Source: Paraburkholderia flagellata
Lineage (GTDB): Bacteria; Pseudomonadota; Gammaproteobacteria; Burkholderiales; Burkholderiaceae
DNA length: 64,000 bases
NCBI RefSeq assembly: GCF_021390645.1
Contig: NZ_JAJEJT010000002.1
Location: forward strand, 62,001-126,000
Direction: 5' to 3'
Position 1 is the first letter of the stretch; each line of letters starts with the position of its first letter. Positions 17,668 to 25,999 of this stretch are shown in pieces. The position numbers and the translations under genes were made by a program. Below the pieces are notes generated by a model. The model worked only from the letters and a program-made list of their open reading frames with translations. It was not told where the DNA came from and searched no databases.

Positions 17668-18579
17668 TTGCCGGTCTCCAACCTGATCCATCACATCCGC
17701 AACGTCGCGGAGTCGCTGCGTCCCGCCGAGCGCAAGGTCGCGGAGATGGTGCTCGCCGACATCGACTTCGCCATGCGCGCGAGCATCACCGAACTCGCGT
17801 TGCGCGCGGACGTGTCCGAGCCATCCGTCACGCGTTTTTGCCGCGCGGTGGGTGCGCACGGCCTGCGCGACTTCAAGATGCGGCTCGCGCAGAGCGCGGC
17901 GGGCAACGTGCCCTTCGCGCTCGCCACGGAGTTGACGGGTGGCGAGGCGGGCGGCGCCGGGTGGGCCGGCGAGGTCGGCACCTTGCTCGACAAGGTGACG
18001 GAATCGGTCGTCCAGGGCGTGACGCATGCGCGCGCTTCGCTCGATACAGCCGTATTCGAGGCCGCGGTGGCGGCGCTCTCCAGCGCGCGGCGCGTGTACT
18101 TTTTCGGCGTGGGCGCGGGTTCGGGGCTCGTTGCGCAAGACGCGGCGCTGCGCCTGCTGCGGCTCGACATCGCCGCGAGCGCGTTCACGGATGCGCATTT
18201 GCAGCGCCTTTACGCGGCGCTGCTCGAACCGGGCGACGTGGCGTTCGCAATCTCGCAGTCGGGGCGCAGCGTCGAGGTCAACGAGAGCATTCAGATCGCC
18301 AAGGAGCGAGGTGCGACGACCATCGCGCTCACGAGCGCGGGTTCGCGGCTCGCGTGGGTGGTGGACATTCCGCTTTTGCTGCGCGTACCCGCCGCGAGCG
18401 ATGCGCACGCGCCTGCCGTGGTGCGCATCGCGCATCTCGCGGTGCTCGATGCGCTCGCGCTGGGCGTGTCGCTCGGGCTCGGGCCCAAGGCGCTCGAAAA
18501 GGTGCGCGACGCCCAGGCGCGCAGCGATGGCGCGCCCGACGATGCTCCCGCAGTTGGCACGCCGGAAGACGGGCGTTGA
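17668..18579 (+). CDS. MurR/RpiR-family transcriptional regulator
   Basis: A 303-residue regulator with an N-terminal HTH (about 1-77, ITELALRADVSEPSVTRFCRAVGA) and a C-terminal SIS domain (about 110-265) that senses phosphosugars. SIS marks include FFGVGAGSGLVAQDA and AISQSGRSVEVNESI. The start is TTG at 17668, 61 bp after the ATPase and probably cotranscribed with it. Its likely target is the divergent promoter of this ABC locus. The tail after residue 280 is Asp/Ala-rich and probably disordered. Confidence 0.92.
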   Translation: MPVSNLIHHIRNVAESLRPAERKVAEMVLADIDFAMRASITELALRADVSEPSVTRFCRAVGAHGLRDFKMRLAQSAAGNVPFALATELTGGEAGGAGWAGEVGTLLDKVTESVVQGVTHARASLDTAVFEAAVAALSSARRVYFFGVGAGSGLVAQDAALRLLRLDIAASAFTDAHLQRLYAALLEPGDVAFAISQSGRSVEVNESIQIAKERGATTIALTSAGSRLAWVVDIPLLLRVPAASDAHAPAVVRIAHLAVLDALALGVSLGLGPKALEKVRDAQARSDGAPDDAPAVGTPEDGR

Positions 18580-18582
18580 TGC

Positions 18583-20034
18583 TTAGGCAAACGTGGCGCC
18601 TTCGCGCCGTTTGAGCCGCACCGGCATCGTGTCCGGCACCATCGTGAACGCCTGCACTTCCTGAATCTTCGCGGGATCGATCGCCAGCTCGATCGTGAAC
18701 GACTTCATCAGCATCGAGAGCGCGAGGCGCATTTCCACGGTCGCGAGATGGCGGCCAGGACACACGCGCGGCCCCGCGCCGAACTGTAGATAAGCGCGCA
18801 CGTCATGGGCTTTTCCGTCATCGGATTCGCGTTCTGTGCGCTTCATCCAGCGCCACGGATCGTAGCGCTGCGGATCGGCGAAATTTTTCGCATCCAGCAT
18901 GGCGGGACGCGCGACGAAGAACATGCGCGTGCCCTTGGGCAACGCCACGTTGTCCACGACTACATCTTCCAGCGGCTCGAACGAATGCACGGACGCTACC
19001 GGCCGCAAACGCGTCGCCTCGATACAGATCGCCTCGAAAATATCGAGGTCTTTCAACGTCGTGTAGTCGGGACAAACCGTCGAATTGCCGAGCGCGCGCT
19101 GCGCTTCGTCGCCGAGATGCCGCTGCAAGGCCGTATCCGCGGCGAGGTAGGGCAGCGTCCACGCGATGGAATCGGCGGTCGTGTCTTCGCCCGCGATCAG
19201 GAGCGTGAGGACATTCGCGCGGATCTGCGCGTCGCTGATGGACGTGTCGCCGCCCGGCGCCTGCTGCTGGGCGAGCATCGCTTCGAGCAGATTGCGCGGC
19301 GTTTCCGAGGGCTCGTCGCGCATGCGCTCGCGGGCGCGCGCCATCATCGCGTTGACGTAGCGGTGGACTTCGGCGAGTGAGCGCTCGAGTTTGCGGTCCG
19401 ACGGCAGCTTGACATATCGCCAATACGGAAAGAGCGCATTCGTGCGCCTCATTACGCCCGGCAGGATGCGCTCCAGATGCTCCTGAATCACGCCGTGGTC
19501 GCGCTCCAGCGTGCGCGGGTCTTCGCCGAACGCGAGCGCGCTCGTCACATCGACCGTGTAGCGCTTGAGGTCGTCGGTCATCTCGACGGTCTCGCCGCGC
19601 TCGGCCGCGCGTTGCCAGCGTGCGTGAAGCCGCTGCGTGATCTCGGCCAGCGTGGGGTAGAACGCCTTGATATTGGGTATCGAGAGCGCCTGCATGACGA
19701 GCTTGCGCTGCGGTTCCCACGCTACGCCTTCCGCGGAGAAAAGCCCGTTGAAGCCCATCTCCTCGAACACGGCTTCGATCGGCTGATAGCGGCGGAAGCG
19801 ATGCGGCCGCTCGCGCATGATCTGCTGGATCAGTTCGGTGTCGGTCCAGATCGTGATGGGGATGCCGCCCACCTGGAAGCGGTAGGGCGCGCCGAGTTCG
19901 GCGGCCCACTGTTCGAGGATCAAATGCAGACGCGGCGGCGAAAGCTGCAGCAGATTGCCGAGCAGCGGCAGGCCGCGCGGGCAGGGCAGGTCGGCGATCT
20001 GGCGCAACGTTTGTCCGGTCGATGCCGTGCTCAT
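18583..20034 (-). CDS. Cytochrome P450
   Basis: A 483-residue soluble monooxygenase. Heme ligand C425 lies in FGAGPRVCPGR. The I-helix oxygen-activation motif is LIAGEDTTADS, the K-helix ExxR is EATRLRP, and the start LPCPRGLPLLGNLLQL is the proline-rich N-terminus seen in P450s. There is no membrane anchor. No ferredoxin or reductase lies beside it, so electron partners are elsewhere. It follows the two IclR genes by 54 bp on the same strand, and probably works with the aromatic-type monooxygenase across the divergent promoter. The substrate is unknown. Confidence 0.93.
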   Translation of the reverse strand: MSTASTGQTLRQIADLPCPRGLPLLGNLLQLSPPRLHLILEQWAAELGAPYRFQVGGIPITIWTDTELIQQIMRERPHRFRRYQPIEAVFEEMGFNGLFSAEGVAWEPQRKLVMQALSIPNIKAFYPTLAEITQRLHARWQRAAERGETVEMTDDLKRYTVDVTSALAFGEDPRTLERDHGVIQEHLERILPGVMRRTNALFPYWRYVKLPSDRKLERSLAEVHRYVNAMMARARERMRDEPSETPRNLLEAMLAQQQAPGGDTSISDAQIRANVLTLLIAGEDTTADSIAWTLPYLAADTALQRHLGDEAQRALGNSTVCPDYTTLKDLDIFEAICIEATRLRPVASVHSFEPLEDVVVDNVALPKGTRMFFVARPAMLDAKNFADPQRYDPWRWMKRTERESDDGKAHDVRAYLQFGAGPRVCPGRHLATVEMRLALSMLMKSFTIELAIDPAKIQEVQAFTMVPDTMPVRLKRREGATFA

Positions 20035-20088
20035 GGGCGTATTCTCATTAGTTAGGCATGCTGTTTTTGTATTGCGCGCGAAAGGCGC

Positions 20089-20973
20089 TCACAGCGGCGC
20101 GGCCGCCGCGCCTTCCATGTAGCCGAAGCGCCGCGAGAGGCGCTGCGCGGCGGCGATCAGCAGTTGCGCCGCCGTGCCTTCGCGCGCGATGTCGAGGCTG
20201 CCCGTAGGTCCCATCACCGCGAGCACCAGGCACACGCTGCCCGTGTGGTCGAACACGGGCGCGGTCACGGTGCTGATGCCGGGAATGGGCTTGTCGAGCG
20301 CCGTATCCACGCCTTCGGCGCGAATGGCGGCGAGCCGCGCGAGGTAGGCGGGCGTCGCGCCTTCGCGCGGCTTCGCGCCCGCGAGCCGCAGTTCGTCCTG
20401 GGCGAGGAGGGCTGCGCGCACATCGTCGTCGACCCATGCGGCGAACACGCGTCCGATCGACGTGTTCACAAGCGACATCACCGTGCCGGGGCGCAGGCTC
20501 ACGTGCAGCGGTAACGCCGATTCTTCGAGGCGCACGACGGTCGGGCCAAGCGGCCCCGGCACCGCGAGCGCGACGCTCATCGCGGTGGCGGCGGCGAGGC
20601 CGACCAGTTCGGCATCGGCCTCGCGCACCGGCGAGAGCCGCGCAAGGCCGATCAGGCCGAGTTCGAGGCTGAGCGGCCCCGCTTCGTAGCGGCCCGCCGC
20701 GTCGCGCGCGAGCAGGCCGATCTTCTGCAGGCTCACGAGGTGCGGGAAGGCCTTGGCGGGCGCCATGCCGGCGGCGGCGGCCAGGTCGCGCAACGGCAAG
20801 GGCGTGCCGGCCGCGACGAGCGCGGCGAGCAGCTCGCCCGTGACATCGAGCGACTGGATGCCGCGCTGCGGCTTGTCGGCTTCGGGCGTGACGTGGATCG
20901 CGGCGTCTGCGCTCGCGGCTTGGGTCACATCGACGTTGTCGTCGCGCGGGGGCTTGGAGCTTACTCGGGGCAT
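20089..20973 (-). CDS. IclR-family regulator, second of a tandem pair
   Basis: A 294-residue regulator with an N-terminal winged HTH (about 30-90, GIQSLDVTGELLAALVAAGTP) and a C-terminal effector domain. The effector half carries LPLHVSLRPGTVMSLVNTSIGRVFAA and DKPIPGISTVTAPVFD, typical of IclR. It overlaps the upstream IclR gene by 13 bp (20961-20973), so translation is probably coupled. The two proteins share the same order of motifs and probably arose by duplication. They may form hetero-oligomers or sense two related ligands. Confidence 0.9.
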   Translation of the reverse strand: MPRVSSKPPRDDNVDVTQAASADAAIHVTPEADKPQRGIQSLDVTGELLAALVAAGTPLPLRDLAAAAGMAPAKAFPHLVSLQKIGLLARDAAGRYEAGPLSLELGLIGLARLSPVREADAELVGLAAATAMSVALAVPGPLGPTVVRLEESALPLHVSLRPGTVMSLVNTSIGRVFAAWVDDDVRAALLAQDELRLAGAKPREGATPAYLARLAAIRAEGVDTALDKPIPGISTVTAPVFDHTGSVCLVLAVMGPTGSLDIAREGTAAQLLIAAAQRLSRRFGYMEGAAAAPL

Positions 20974-21833
20974 GTTGGTGTCGATGGAAAAGCGGCGGCT
21001 GCGATTTCGGCGGCAGCGTCGCGCAGCGCGCGCACGACCGCGCCGTCCGCGCGCACGTCGAGTGCGCCGCTCGCGCCAATAGCGGTGAGCAAGAGACTCA
21101 GTTCGCGTTGCGGCCCGAGTACGGGCATGCACACGCTGCTCACGCCGGGGCTGGGTGCGTCGATGGCGAGTTCGTAGCCGCGCGCGCGAATGGCGTCGAG
21201 CGAGGCGAGGAAGCCGGCGTCCGGCGCGCTTTCCGGGGGCGCGCTGGCGGCACTTGCCGCGTGGCTGGTGCCGCGCCACACCGGCTGCGCGGTTTGCGTG
21301 GTCCATACGGCTGCGAGCGCCTCAGGCCCGAGGAACGCGCAGAACACGCGGCCCGTGGCCGTGGCACGCAGCGACATCACGGTACCGACGTGCAGGTTCA
21401 CGTGCAGCGGCAGGCTCGCGTGCTCGTAGCGCACGATGGTCGGCCCCTGCGGCCCGGCGATACAGAGCGCGACGCTGCAATTGAGCGCCTGCGCGAGCGC
21501 TGCCGCGCGCGGCACCGCCTCGCGCAGCGCTGGCTGCTGCGCGAGATGCAGCAGGCCGAGGCGCAGCGCGAGCGGGCCGGGCTCATAGCGCCCCGACAGC
21601 GCGTCGCGCTTGATCAGCCCAAGACGCGTGAGGCTCACGAGATAGGCGTGCGCCTGGCTCGACGGAATCTCACCGCTCGCCGCGAGATCGGTGGCGCCAA
21701 GCGGCGCGCGCGCGTCGGCGAGCGCGCGCAGCAGGCGTCCGCCCACCTCGACGCTCTGAATGCCGCGCTGCTCGCGGGCAGCCGTAGCGCTGCTTTCCGG
21801 CGCGGACGCGGCGCTTTCGTTGCGACGTCTCAT
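20961..21833 (-). CDS. IclR-family regulator, first of a tandem pair
   Basis: A 290-residue regulator. The HTH region reads GIQSVEVGGRLLRALADARAP (about 24-44) with IPSSQAHAYLVSLTRLGLIKRD as the recognition part. The effector domain has LPLHVNLHVGTVMSLRATATGRVFCAF and PSPGVSSVCMPVLG. It lacks the extended linker of many IclR proteins but has an Ala/Pro insert near 190-205. It is divergent from the MBL-monooxygenase operon and is the probable first gene of iclR-iclR-P450. Confidence 0.9.
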   Translation of the reverse strand: MRRRNESAASAPESSATAAREQRGIQSVEVGGRLLRALADARAPLGATDLAASGEIPSSQAHAYLVSLTRLGLIKRDALSGRYEPGPLALRLGLLHLAQQPALREAVPRAAALAQALNCSVALCIAGPQGPTIVRYEHASLPLHVNLHVGTVMSLRATATGRVFCAFLGPEALAAVWTTQTAQPVWRGTSHAASAASAPPESAPDAGFLASLDAIRARGYELAIDAPSPGVSSVCMPVLGPQRELSLLLTAIGASGALDVRADGAVVRALRDAAAEIAAAAFPSTPTCPE

Positions 21834-21933
21834 TGGCGCTTTTCTCTGGCTGAAAAAGGGTCCATGTTAACTGAATGGCGGCGGCCCATGGCATCTGGGC
21901 AGGCTACAGCGCGTATCGGCTAGAAATTAGCGT

Positions 21934-21958
21934 ATAGCGATGTAATTCGCTATTGACA
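21934..21958. promoter_or_regulatory. Inverted repeat overlapping a -35 box: candidate IclR operator
   Basis: ATAGCGA (21934-21940) and TCGCTAT (21947-21953) flank TGTAAT, making a perfect 7 bp inverted repeat. A consensus TTGACA starts at 21953, with a weak -10 (CAAGAT) 17 bp further on, oriented towards the MBL-fold gene at 22114. An IclR protein bound here would cover the promoter. Confidence 0.55.
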
Positions 21959-22113
21959 AATAAAAATCGGGAGGCCAAGATGGCCTCACCCCGGCACAAC
22001 AGCCGTCCAATTTCAAACGGGGCGAGACAACCAGCGCTGGCGCCGTGCGCGCCCAGCCCCTGCACGCTTCGCCCCGCCCTGGCTTCAAGAGCCCCTCGAT
22101 ACGGAGACTCAAC

Positions 22114-23073
22114 ATGGCAAAGGCGTTCGCATCCCAGGCCGACCTCGAAGAAAAGAAGGTCACTTTCACGCAGCTCTCGGAAAACGCATACGCGTACACC
22201 ACGGAAGGCGACCCCAACTCGGGCGTCATCATCGGCGACGACGGCGTGCTGATCGTCGACACCACGGCTACGCCCGCCATGGCGCAGGACCTCATCGCGA
22301 AGATCCGCACGGTGACGGACAAGCCCATCAAGTACGTCGTGCTCTCGCACTATCACGCGGTGCGCGTGCTGGGCGCTTCGGCTTACTTCAAGGAAGGCGC
22401 GCAGCAGGTGATCGCGAGCCGCGGCACGTACGAAATGATCGTCGAGCGCGGCGAAGCCGACATGAAGTCTGAAATCGAGCGCTTTCCGCGCCTGTTCGCG
22501 GGCGTCGAAACGGTGCCGGGCCTCACATGGCCCACGCTCGTGTTCGAGAAGGAAATCACGCTGTTCCTCGGCAAGCTCGAAGTGAAGATCGCGCACCTCG
22601 GCTCGGGTCACACGAAGGGCGACACCGTGGTGTGGCTGCCCGAGCAGAAGGTGCTGTTCTCGGGAGACCTCGTCGAATACGACGCTGCCTGCTATTGCGG
22701 CGACGCCCAGCTTGCCGACTGGCCCGCTACGCTCGAAGCGCTGCGCTCGCTTGGCGCCGAAAAGCTCGTGCCGGGCCGCGGCCCCGCGCTGCTCAACCCC
22801 GCCGAAGTGAACAAGGGTCTCGACTACACGAAGGACTTCGTGACCACGCTGCTCGCACAGGGCCGCGCCGCCGTGGAACGCAAGCTCGACCTGAAGGGCG
22901 CGATGTCGCTCACGCGCGAGGCGATGGACCCGAAGTTCGGCCATGTGTTCATCTACGAGCATTGCCTGCCGTTCGACGTGACCCGCGCGTATGACGAGGC
23001 GAGCGGCATTACGCATCCGCGCATCTGGACGGCGCAGCGCGACAAGGAGATGTGGGACGCGTTGCAGGATTGA
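22114..23073 (+). CDS. MBL-fold hydrolase with an altered metal motif
   Basis: A 319-residue metallo-beta-lactamase-fold protein. The first histidines H79 and H81 are present in SHYHAVR, but the usual HxHxDH has V83 and R84 in place of Asp and His. The third ligand H166 (GSGHTKGD) and D185 (LFSGDLVE) are kept. The active site may hold one metal or none in the usual second position. The ATG at 22114 begins the conserved part. It is the first gene of an operon with an FAD monooxygenase and a DUF2783 protein, so a role in ring-cleavage or ester hydrolysis is inferred. Confidence 0.85.
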   Translation: MAKAFASQADLEEKKVTFTQLSENAYAYTTEGDPNSGVIIGDDGVLIVDTTATPAMAQDLIAKIRTVTDKPIKYVVLSHYHAVRVLGASAYFKEGAQQVIASRGTYEMIVERGEADMKSEIERFPRLFAGVETVPGLTWPTLVFEKEITLFLGKLEVKIAHLGSGHTKGDTVVWLPEQKVLFSGDLVEYDAACYCGDAQLADWPATLEALRSLGAEKLVPGRGPALLNPAEVNKGLDYTKDFVTTLLAQGRAAVERKLDLKGAMSLTREAMDPKFGHVFIYEHCLPFDVTRAYDEASGITHPRIWTAQRDKEMWDALQD

Positions 23074-23109
23074 GCACGGGCCGGAATGGGTGGACTGGTG
23101 GAGACAAGA

Positions 23110-24822
23110 ATGATCGACTATCAAACGCTGACCTTCGACTACGCGCGATGCAGCGAACAAACCCCGGACGCCGCCGCGTGCGTGCGTCCGGTCGTGGTGG
23201 TCGGCGCGGGGCCGGTGGGCCTGGCGACCGCCATCGATCTCGCGCGGCAAGGTGTGCAGGTGGTGCTCGTGGACGACGACTGCACGCTTTCCACGGGCTC
23301 GCGCGCCATCTGCTTTTCCAAGCGCTCGCTCGATATTTTCGACCGCCTCGGCTGCGGCGAGCGCATGGTCGAAAAGGGCGTGAGCTGGAACGTGGGCAAG
23401 GTGTTCCGCAAGGACGAACTCGTCTACACGTTCAACCTGCTGCCTGAAAGCGGTCACCATCGGCCGGCTTTCGTGAATCTTCAGCAGTACTACGTGGAAG
23501 GCTATCTGCTCGAACGTGCACAGGCGTTGCCCAACCTCGAAATCCGCTGGAAGAACAAGGTGACGGGCGTGGCTCAGCACGGCACGCCGGGCGAAAGCGA
23601 TGCGCACGTCGCGCTCGAAATCGAAACACCCGACGGCCCGTACACGCTGCTCGCGCGCTACGTGGTGGCCGCCGACGGCTCGCGCAGCCCGCTGCGCAAG
23701 CTGCTCGGCCTCGACAGTCACGGGCGCACGTTCAAGGACCGCTTCCTCATCGCCGACGTGAAGATGGAAGCCGACTTTCCGACCGAGCGCTGGTTCTGGT
23801 TCGATCCGCCGTTTCATCCGAACCAGTCGGTGCTGCTGCATCGCCAGCCCGATAACGTGTGGCGCATCGACTTCCAGCTCGGCTGGGACGCCGACCCGGT
23901 GCTCGAGAAAACGCCCGAGCGCGTGATTCCGCGCGTGCGCGCGCTACTCGGCCCCGATGTGAAGTTCGAGCTGGAGTGGGTGAGCATCTACACGTTCTCG
24001 TGCCTGCGCATGGACAGCTTCCGCCAGGGCAACGTGCTGTTCGCAGGCGACTCGGCGCATCTGGTTTCGCCGTTCGGCGCGCGCGGCGCGAATAGCGGCT
24101 TTCAGGACGGCGAGAACCTCGCATGGAAGCTCGCCATGGTGCTGGAGAACCACGCACCCGACGCGCTGCTCGACACCTATGCGAGCGAGCGCGAATACGC
24201 GGCCGACGAAAACATCCGCAACTCGACGCGTTCGACCGACTTCATCACGCCGAAGAGCGCGGTGAGCCGCGTGTTCCGCGACGCCGTGCTCACGCTCGCT
24301 CGCGACCATGCATTTGCGCGGCAGTTGGTGAACAGCGGCCGGCTTTCCGTGCCGGCAGTGCTGCGCGAATCGACTTTGAACACGCCCGACGAAGATACGT
24401 TCGGCGGCAAGATGGAGCCGGGCGCATCGTGCGCGGACGCGCCGGTGCTAAACGCAGCGGGCAACGAGAGCTGGCTGCTTGCGCATCTGGGCGACCAGTT
24501 TGCGGGCCTCGTGTTCAGCCGCGCGGGCTCGGCATTCGATACCGCGACGCTCGACATGCTGCAGGCGCTCTCGCATTCACCGGTGCCGCTCAAGTTCGTG
24601 GTGATGCTCGAAGGCGATGCGGCCGTGCCCGCGGGTCTGCCTGCATCGACGGTGGTGTTGCGCGACGTGCAAGGACTGGCGGCGCAGCGATACGGCGCGC
24701 AGGATGGTGCGTTCTATCTGATTCGTCCTGACCAGCACGTGAGCGCACGCTGGCGGCGCGCCGACGCGGCGCGTGTGGAAAGCGCACTCAAGCGTGCGCT
24801 TTGCGTGCAAGGCACGGCATAG
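23110..24822 (+). CDS. FAD-dependent aromatic monooxygenase (MhpA/PCP-hydroxylase type)
   Basis: A 570-residue flavoprotein of the class A hydroxylase group, which uses NAD(P)H and oxygen to hydroxylate an aromatic ring. The FAD-binding motif VVVGAGPVGLATA is at about 29-41, DG-type contacts occur in VAADGSRSPLRKLLGL, and the second FAD motif is LFAGDSAHLVSPFGARGAN. The last ~130 residues form a thioredoxin-like C-terminal domain, as in phenol hydroxylase relatives. GGTGGAGAC precedes the ATG at 23110, which decides the start. The substrate is unknown; P450, MBL and IclR neighbours suggest an aromatic acid or phenol. Confidence 0.9.
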   Translation: MIDYQTLTFDYARCSEQTPDAAACVRPVVVVGAGPVGLATAIDLARQGVQVVLVDDDCTLSTGSRAICFSKRSLDIFDRLGCGERMVEKGVSWNVGKVFRKDELVYTFNLLPESGHHRPAFVNLQQYYVEGYLLERAQALPNLEIRWKNKVTGVAQHGTPGESDAHVALEIETPDGPYTLLARYVVAADGSRSPLRKLLGLDSHGRTFKDRFLIADVKMEADFPTERWFWFDPPFHPNQSVLLHRQPDNVWRIDFQLGWDADPVLEKTPERVIPRVRALLGPDVKFELEWVSIYTFSCLRMDSFRQGNVLFAGDSAHLVSPFGARGANSGFQDGENLAWKLAMVLENHAPDALLDTYASEREYAADENIRNSTRSTDFITPKSAVSRVFRDAVLTLARDHAFARQLVNSGRLSVPAVLRESTLNTPDEDTFGGKMEPGASCADAPVLNAAGNESWLLAHLGDQFAGLVFSRAGSAFDTATLDMLQALSHSPVPLKFVVMLEGDAAVPAGLPASTVVLRDVQGLAAQRYGAQDGAFYLIRPDQHVSARWRRADAARVESALKRALCVQGTA

Positions 24823-24839
24823 AGGGAGAGGAGACAACC

Positions 24840-25070
24840 ATGCTGAACACCCAACCGAATCTGGCAAGACCGGACGACTTTTACGAAGCGCTGATCGACA
24901 TGCATCGCGATCTCGACGAGGCGCAGAGTCAATCGGCCAACGCGCAACTCATTCTGCTGCTGGCGAATCACATAGGCGACCACGAAACGCTGATTGAAGC
25001 GCTTCGCTTCGCGCGCGCAGGCGTGAGCGCGCCGGCGAGCAACGGCGCGACAGGAAAACTTGCGGCGTAA
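24840..25070 (+). CDS. DUF2783 small protein
   Basis: A 76-residue soluble protein with the DUF2783 pattern: PDDFYEALIDMHRDLDEAQS, then AQLILLLANHIGDHETLIEAL. The function of the family is unknown. It sits 17 bp after the monooxygenase behind a strong GGGAGAGGAG site and is surely in the same operon. This gene order (MBL, FAD monooxygenase, DUF2783) suggests a helper for the hydroxylase. The sequence is mostly helical and acidic, with no membrane segment or cysteine. Confidence 0.85.
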   Translation: MLNTQPNLARPDDFYEALIDMHRDLDEAQSQSANAQLILLLANHIGDHETLIEALRFARAGVSAPASNGATGKLAA

Positions 25071-25123
25071 AAAATATCACGTCGACGCGAGCGGCCGCGT
25101 ACCTGCCGGCCGCTCGCCAGCCA

Positions 25124-25606
25124 TCACACCTGCATCGACGGCACATCCTTCATGCAGCGCAAGGCGAACATCGACCGGCTGTGGCGAATGCTCGAGATGC
25201 GATAGAGCTTCTCGCGCAGAAAACGCTCGTAGCCTGCGGTGCCGTCTACCGCCACCTTGATCCAGTAGTCGTACTCGCCGGAGACGAGATACGCCTCGAG
25301 CACTTCTGGCAGCGCCGCGAGTTCGGCGCCGAAGCGCGCGAGCGCGTCGTCTTCGTGGCGGTCGAGCGTCACTTCCAGAATCACGATGTCTGCGTAGCCC
25401 AGCTTTTGCTGGTTCACGAGCGCGACATAGCCGTCGATATAGCCATCGGCTTCGAGCTGGCGCGTGCGGTTCCAGCACGCGGTCGTGGACATGCCCACCT
25501 GCTCGGCCAGTTCGGCATTCGATAGTCGGGCGTTTTTTTGCAGGGCGCTGAGGATCTTGCGGTCCTGATTGTCGAGCGCTTTGGGCGCACGTTCACGAGG
25601 GCTCAT
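25124..25606 (-). CDS. Lrp/AsnC-family transcriptional regulator
   Basis: A 160-residue regulator. The N-terminal HTH (about 10-60) reads LDNQDRKILSALQKNARLSNAELAEQVGMS, and the C-terminal RAM ligand domain runs to the end with VLEAYLVSGEYDYWIKVAV. The ATG at 25606 begins the conserved HTH region. It is divergent from the structured-RNA/LysE unit and convergent with the monooxygenase operon. By analogy with other lrp-lysE pairs, it probably controls the exporter in response to an amino acid. Confidence 0.92.
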   Translation of the reverse strand: MSPRERAPKALDNQDRKILSALQKNARLSNAELAEQVGMSTTACWNRTRQLEADGYIDGYVALVNQQKLGYADIVILEVTLDRHEDDALARFGAELAALPEVLEAYLVSGEYDYWIKVAVDGTAGYERFLREKLYRISSIRHSRSMFALRCMKDVPSMQV

Positions 25607-25716
25607 GGCGATAAAGAATCTTGTGCAGGTAAGGTCAATTCTAGCGGAAGAAGATTCCGTATATCGACCGTTTCCACCTAAAAACCGGAAGCCTAATCCG
25701 GCTATCCACCGGTATA

Positions 25717-25927
25717 TTTTCTCCATGCCTTCTTGCCTGGCACGACCCACGCGGCCACCTCCCCGCGTCGGGGAGCGCCGCCGCAGCCACAAGCCGCGGT
25801 GGTCCGTCAGGGCCGGTTTCCGTTGCACCCTGCGGCGGCTACCGGGCGTTGCGCGCGTACACCACGCAGCCAGCAATGTCCGGTCAGGCAGATGGCATTC
25901 GAAAACCGCGCTTTTGCGCGGTTTTTT
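25717..25927 (+). ncRNA. Predicted structured RNA with intrinsic terminator upstream of lysE
   Basis: This stretch folds by eye into a long closed structure. Closing helices pair ATGCC (25725-25729) with GGCAT (25894-25898), TGCCT (25734-25738) with AGGCA (25886-25890), and GACC (25744-25747) with GGTC (25882-25885). Inside are a hairpin CTCCCC/GGGGAG (25759-25764 and 25770-25775) and a perfect 10 bp helix (25777-25786 with 25830-25839). A perfect terminator follows at 25902-25927, and a TATATT at 25713-25718 is a possible -10 box. The layout (closing stem, open middle, apical stem, about 175 nt) recalls 6S RNA, but could equally be a riboswitch or attenuator leader of lysE. The family is not identified. 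Confidence 0.5.
25902..25927 (+). terminator. Rho-independent terminator before lysE
   Basis: Perfect 10 bp stem AAAACCGCGC/GCGCGGTTTT (25902-25911 and 25916-25925) with a TTTT loop and a run of six T. It stands 73 bp before the lysE start, so it either ends a small RNA or attenuates lysE. Confidence 0.8.
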
Positions 25928-25999
25928 GTTGTCCGTTTTCGATGCTTTTCCCAACCCCGAGCGCCGTCCGTCACAACGTCTTCGCCAGCACGCCCAGCA

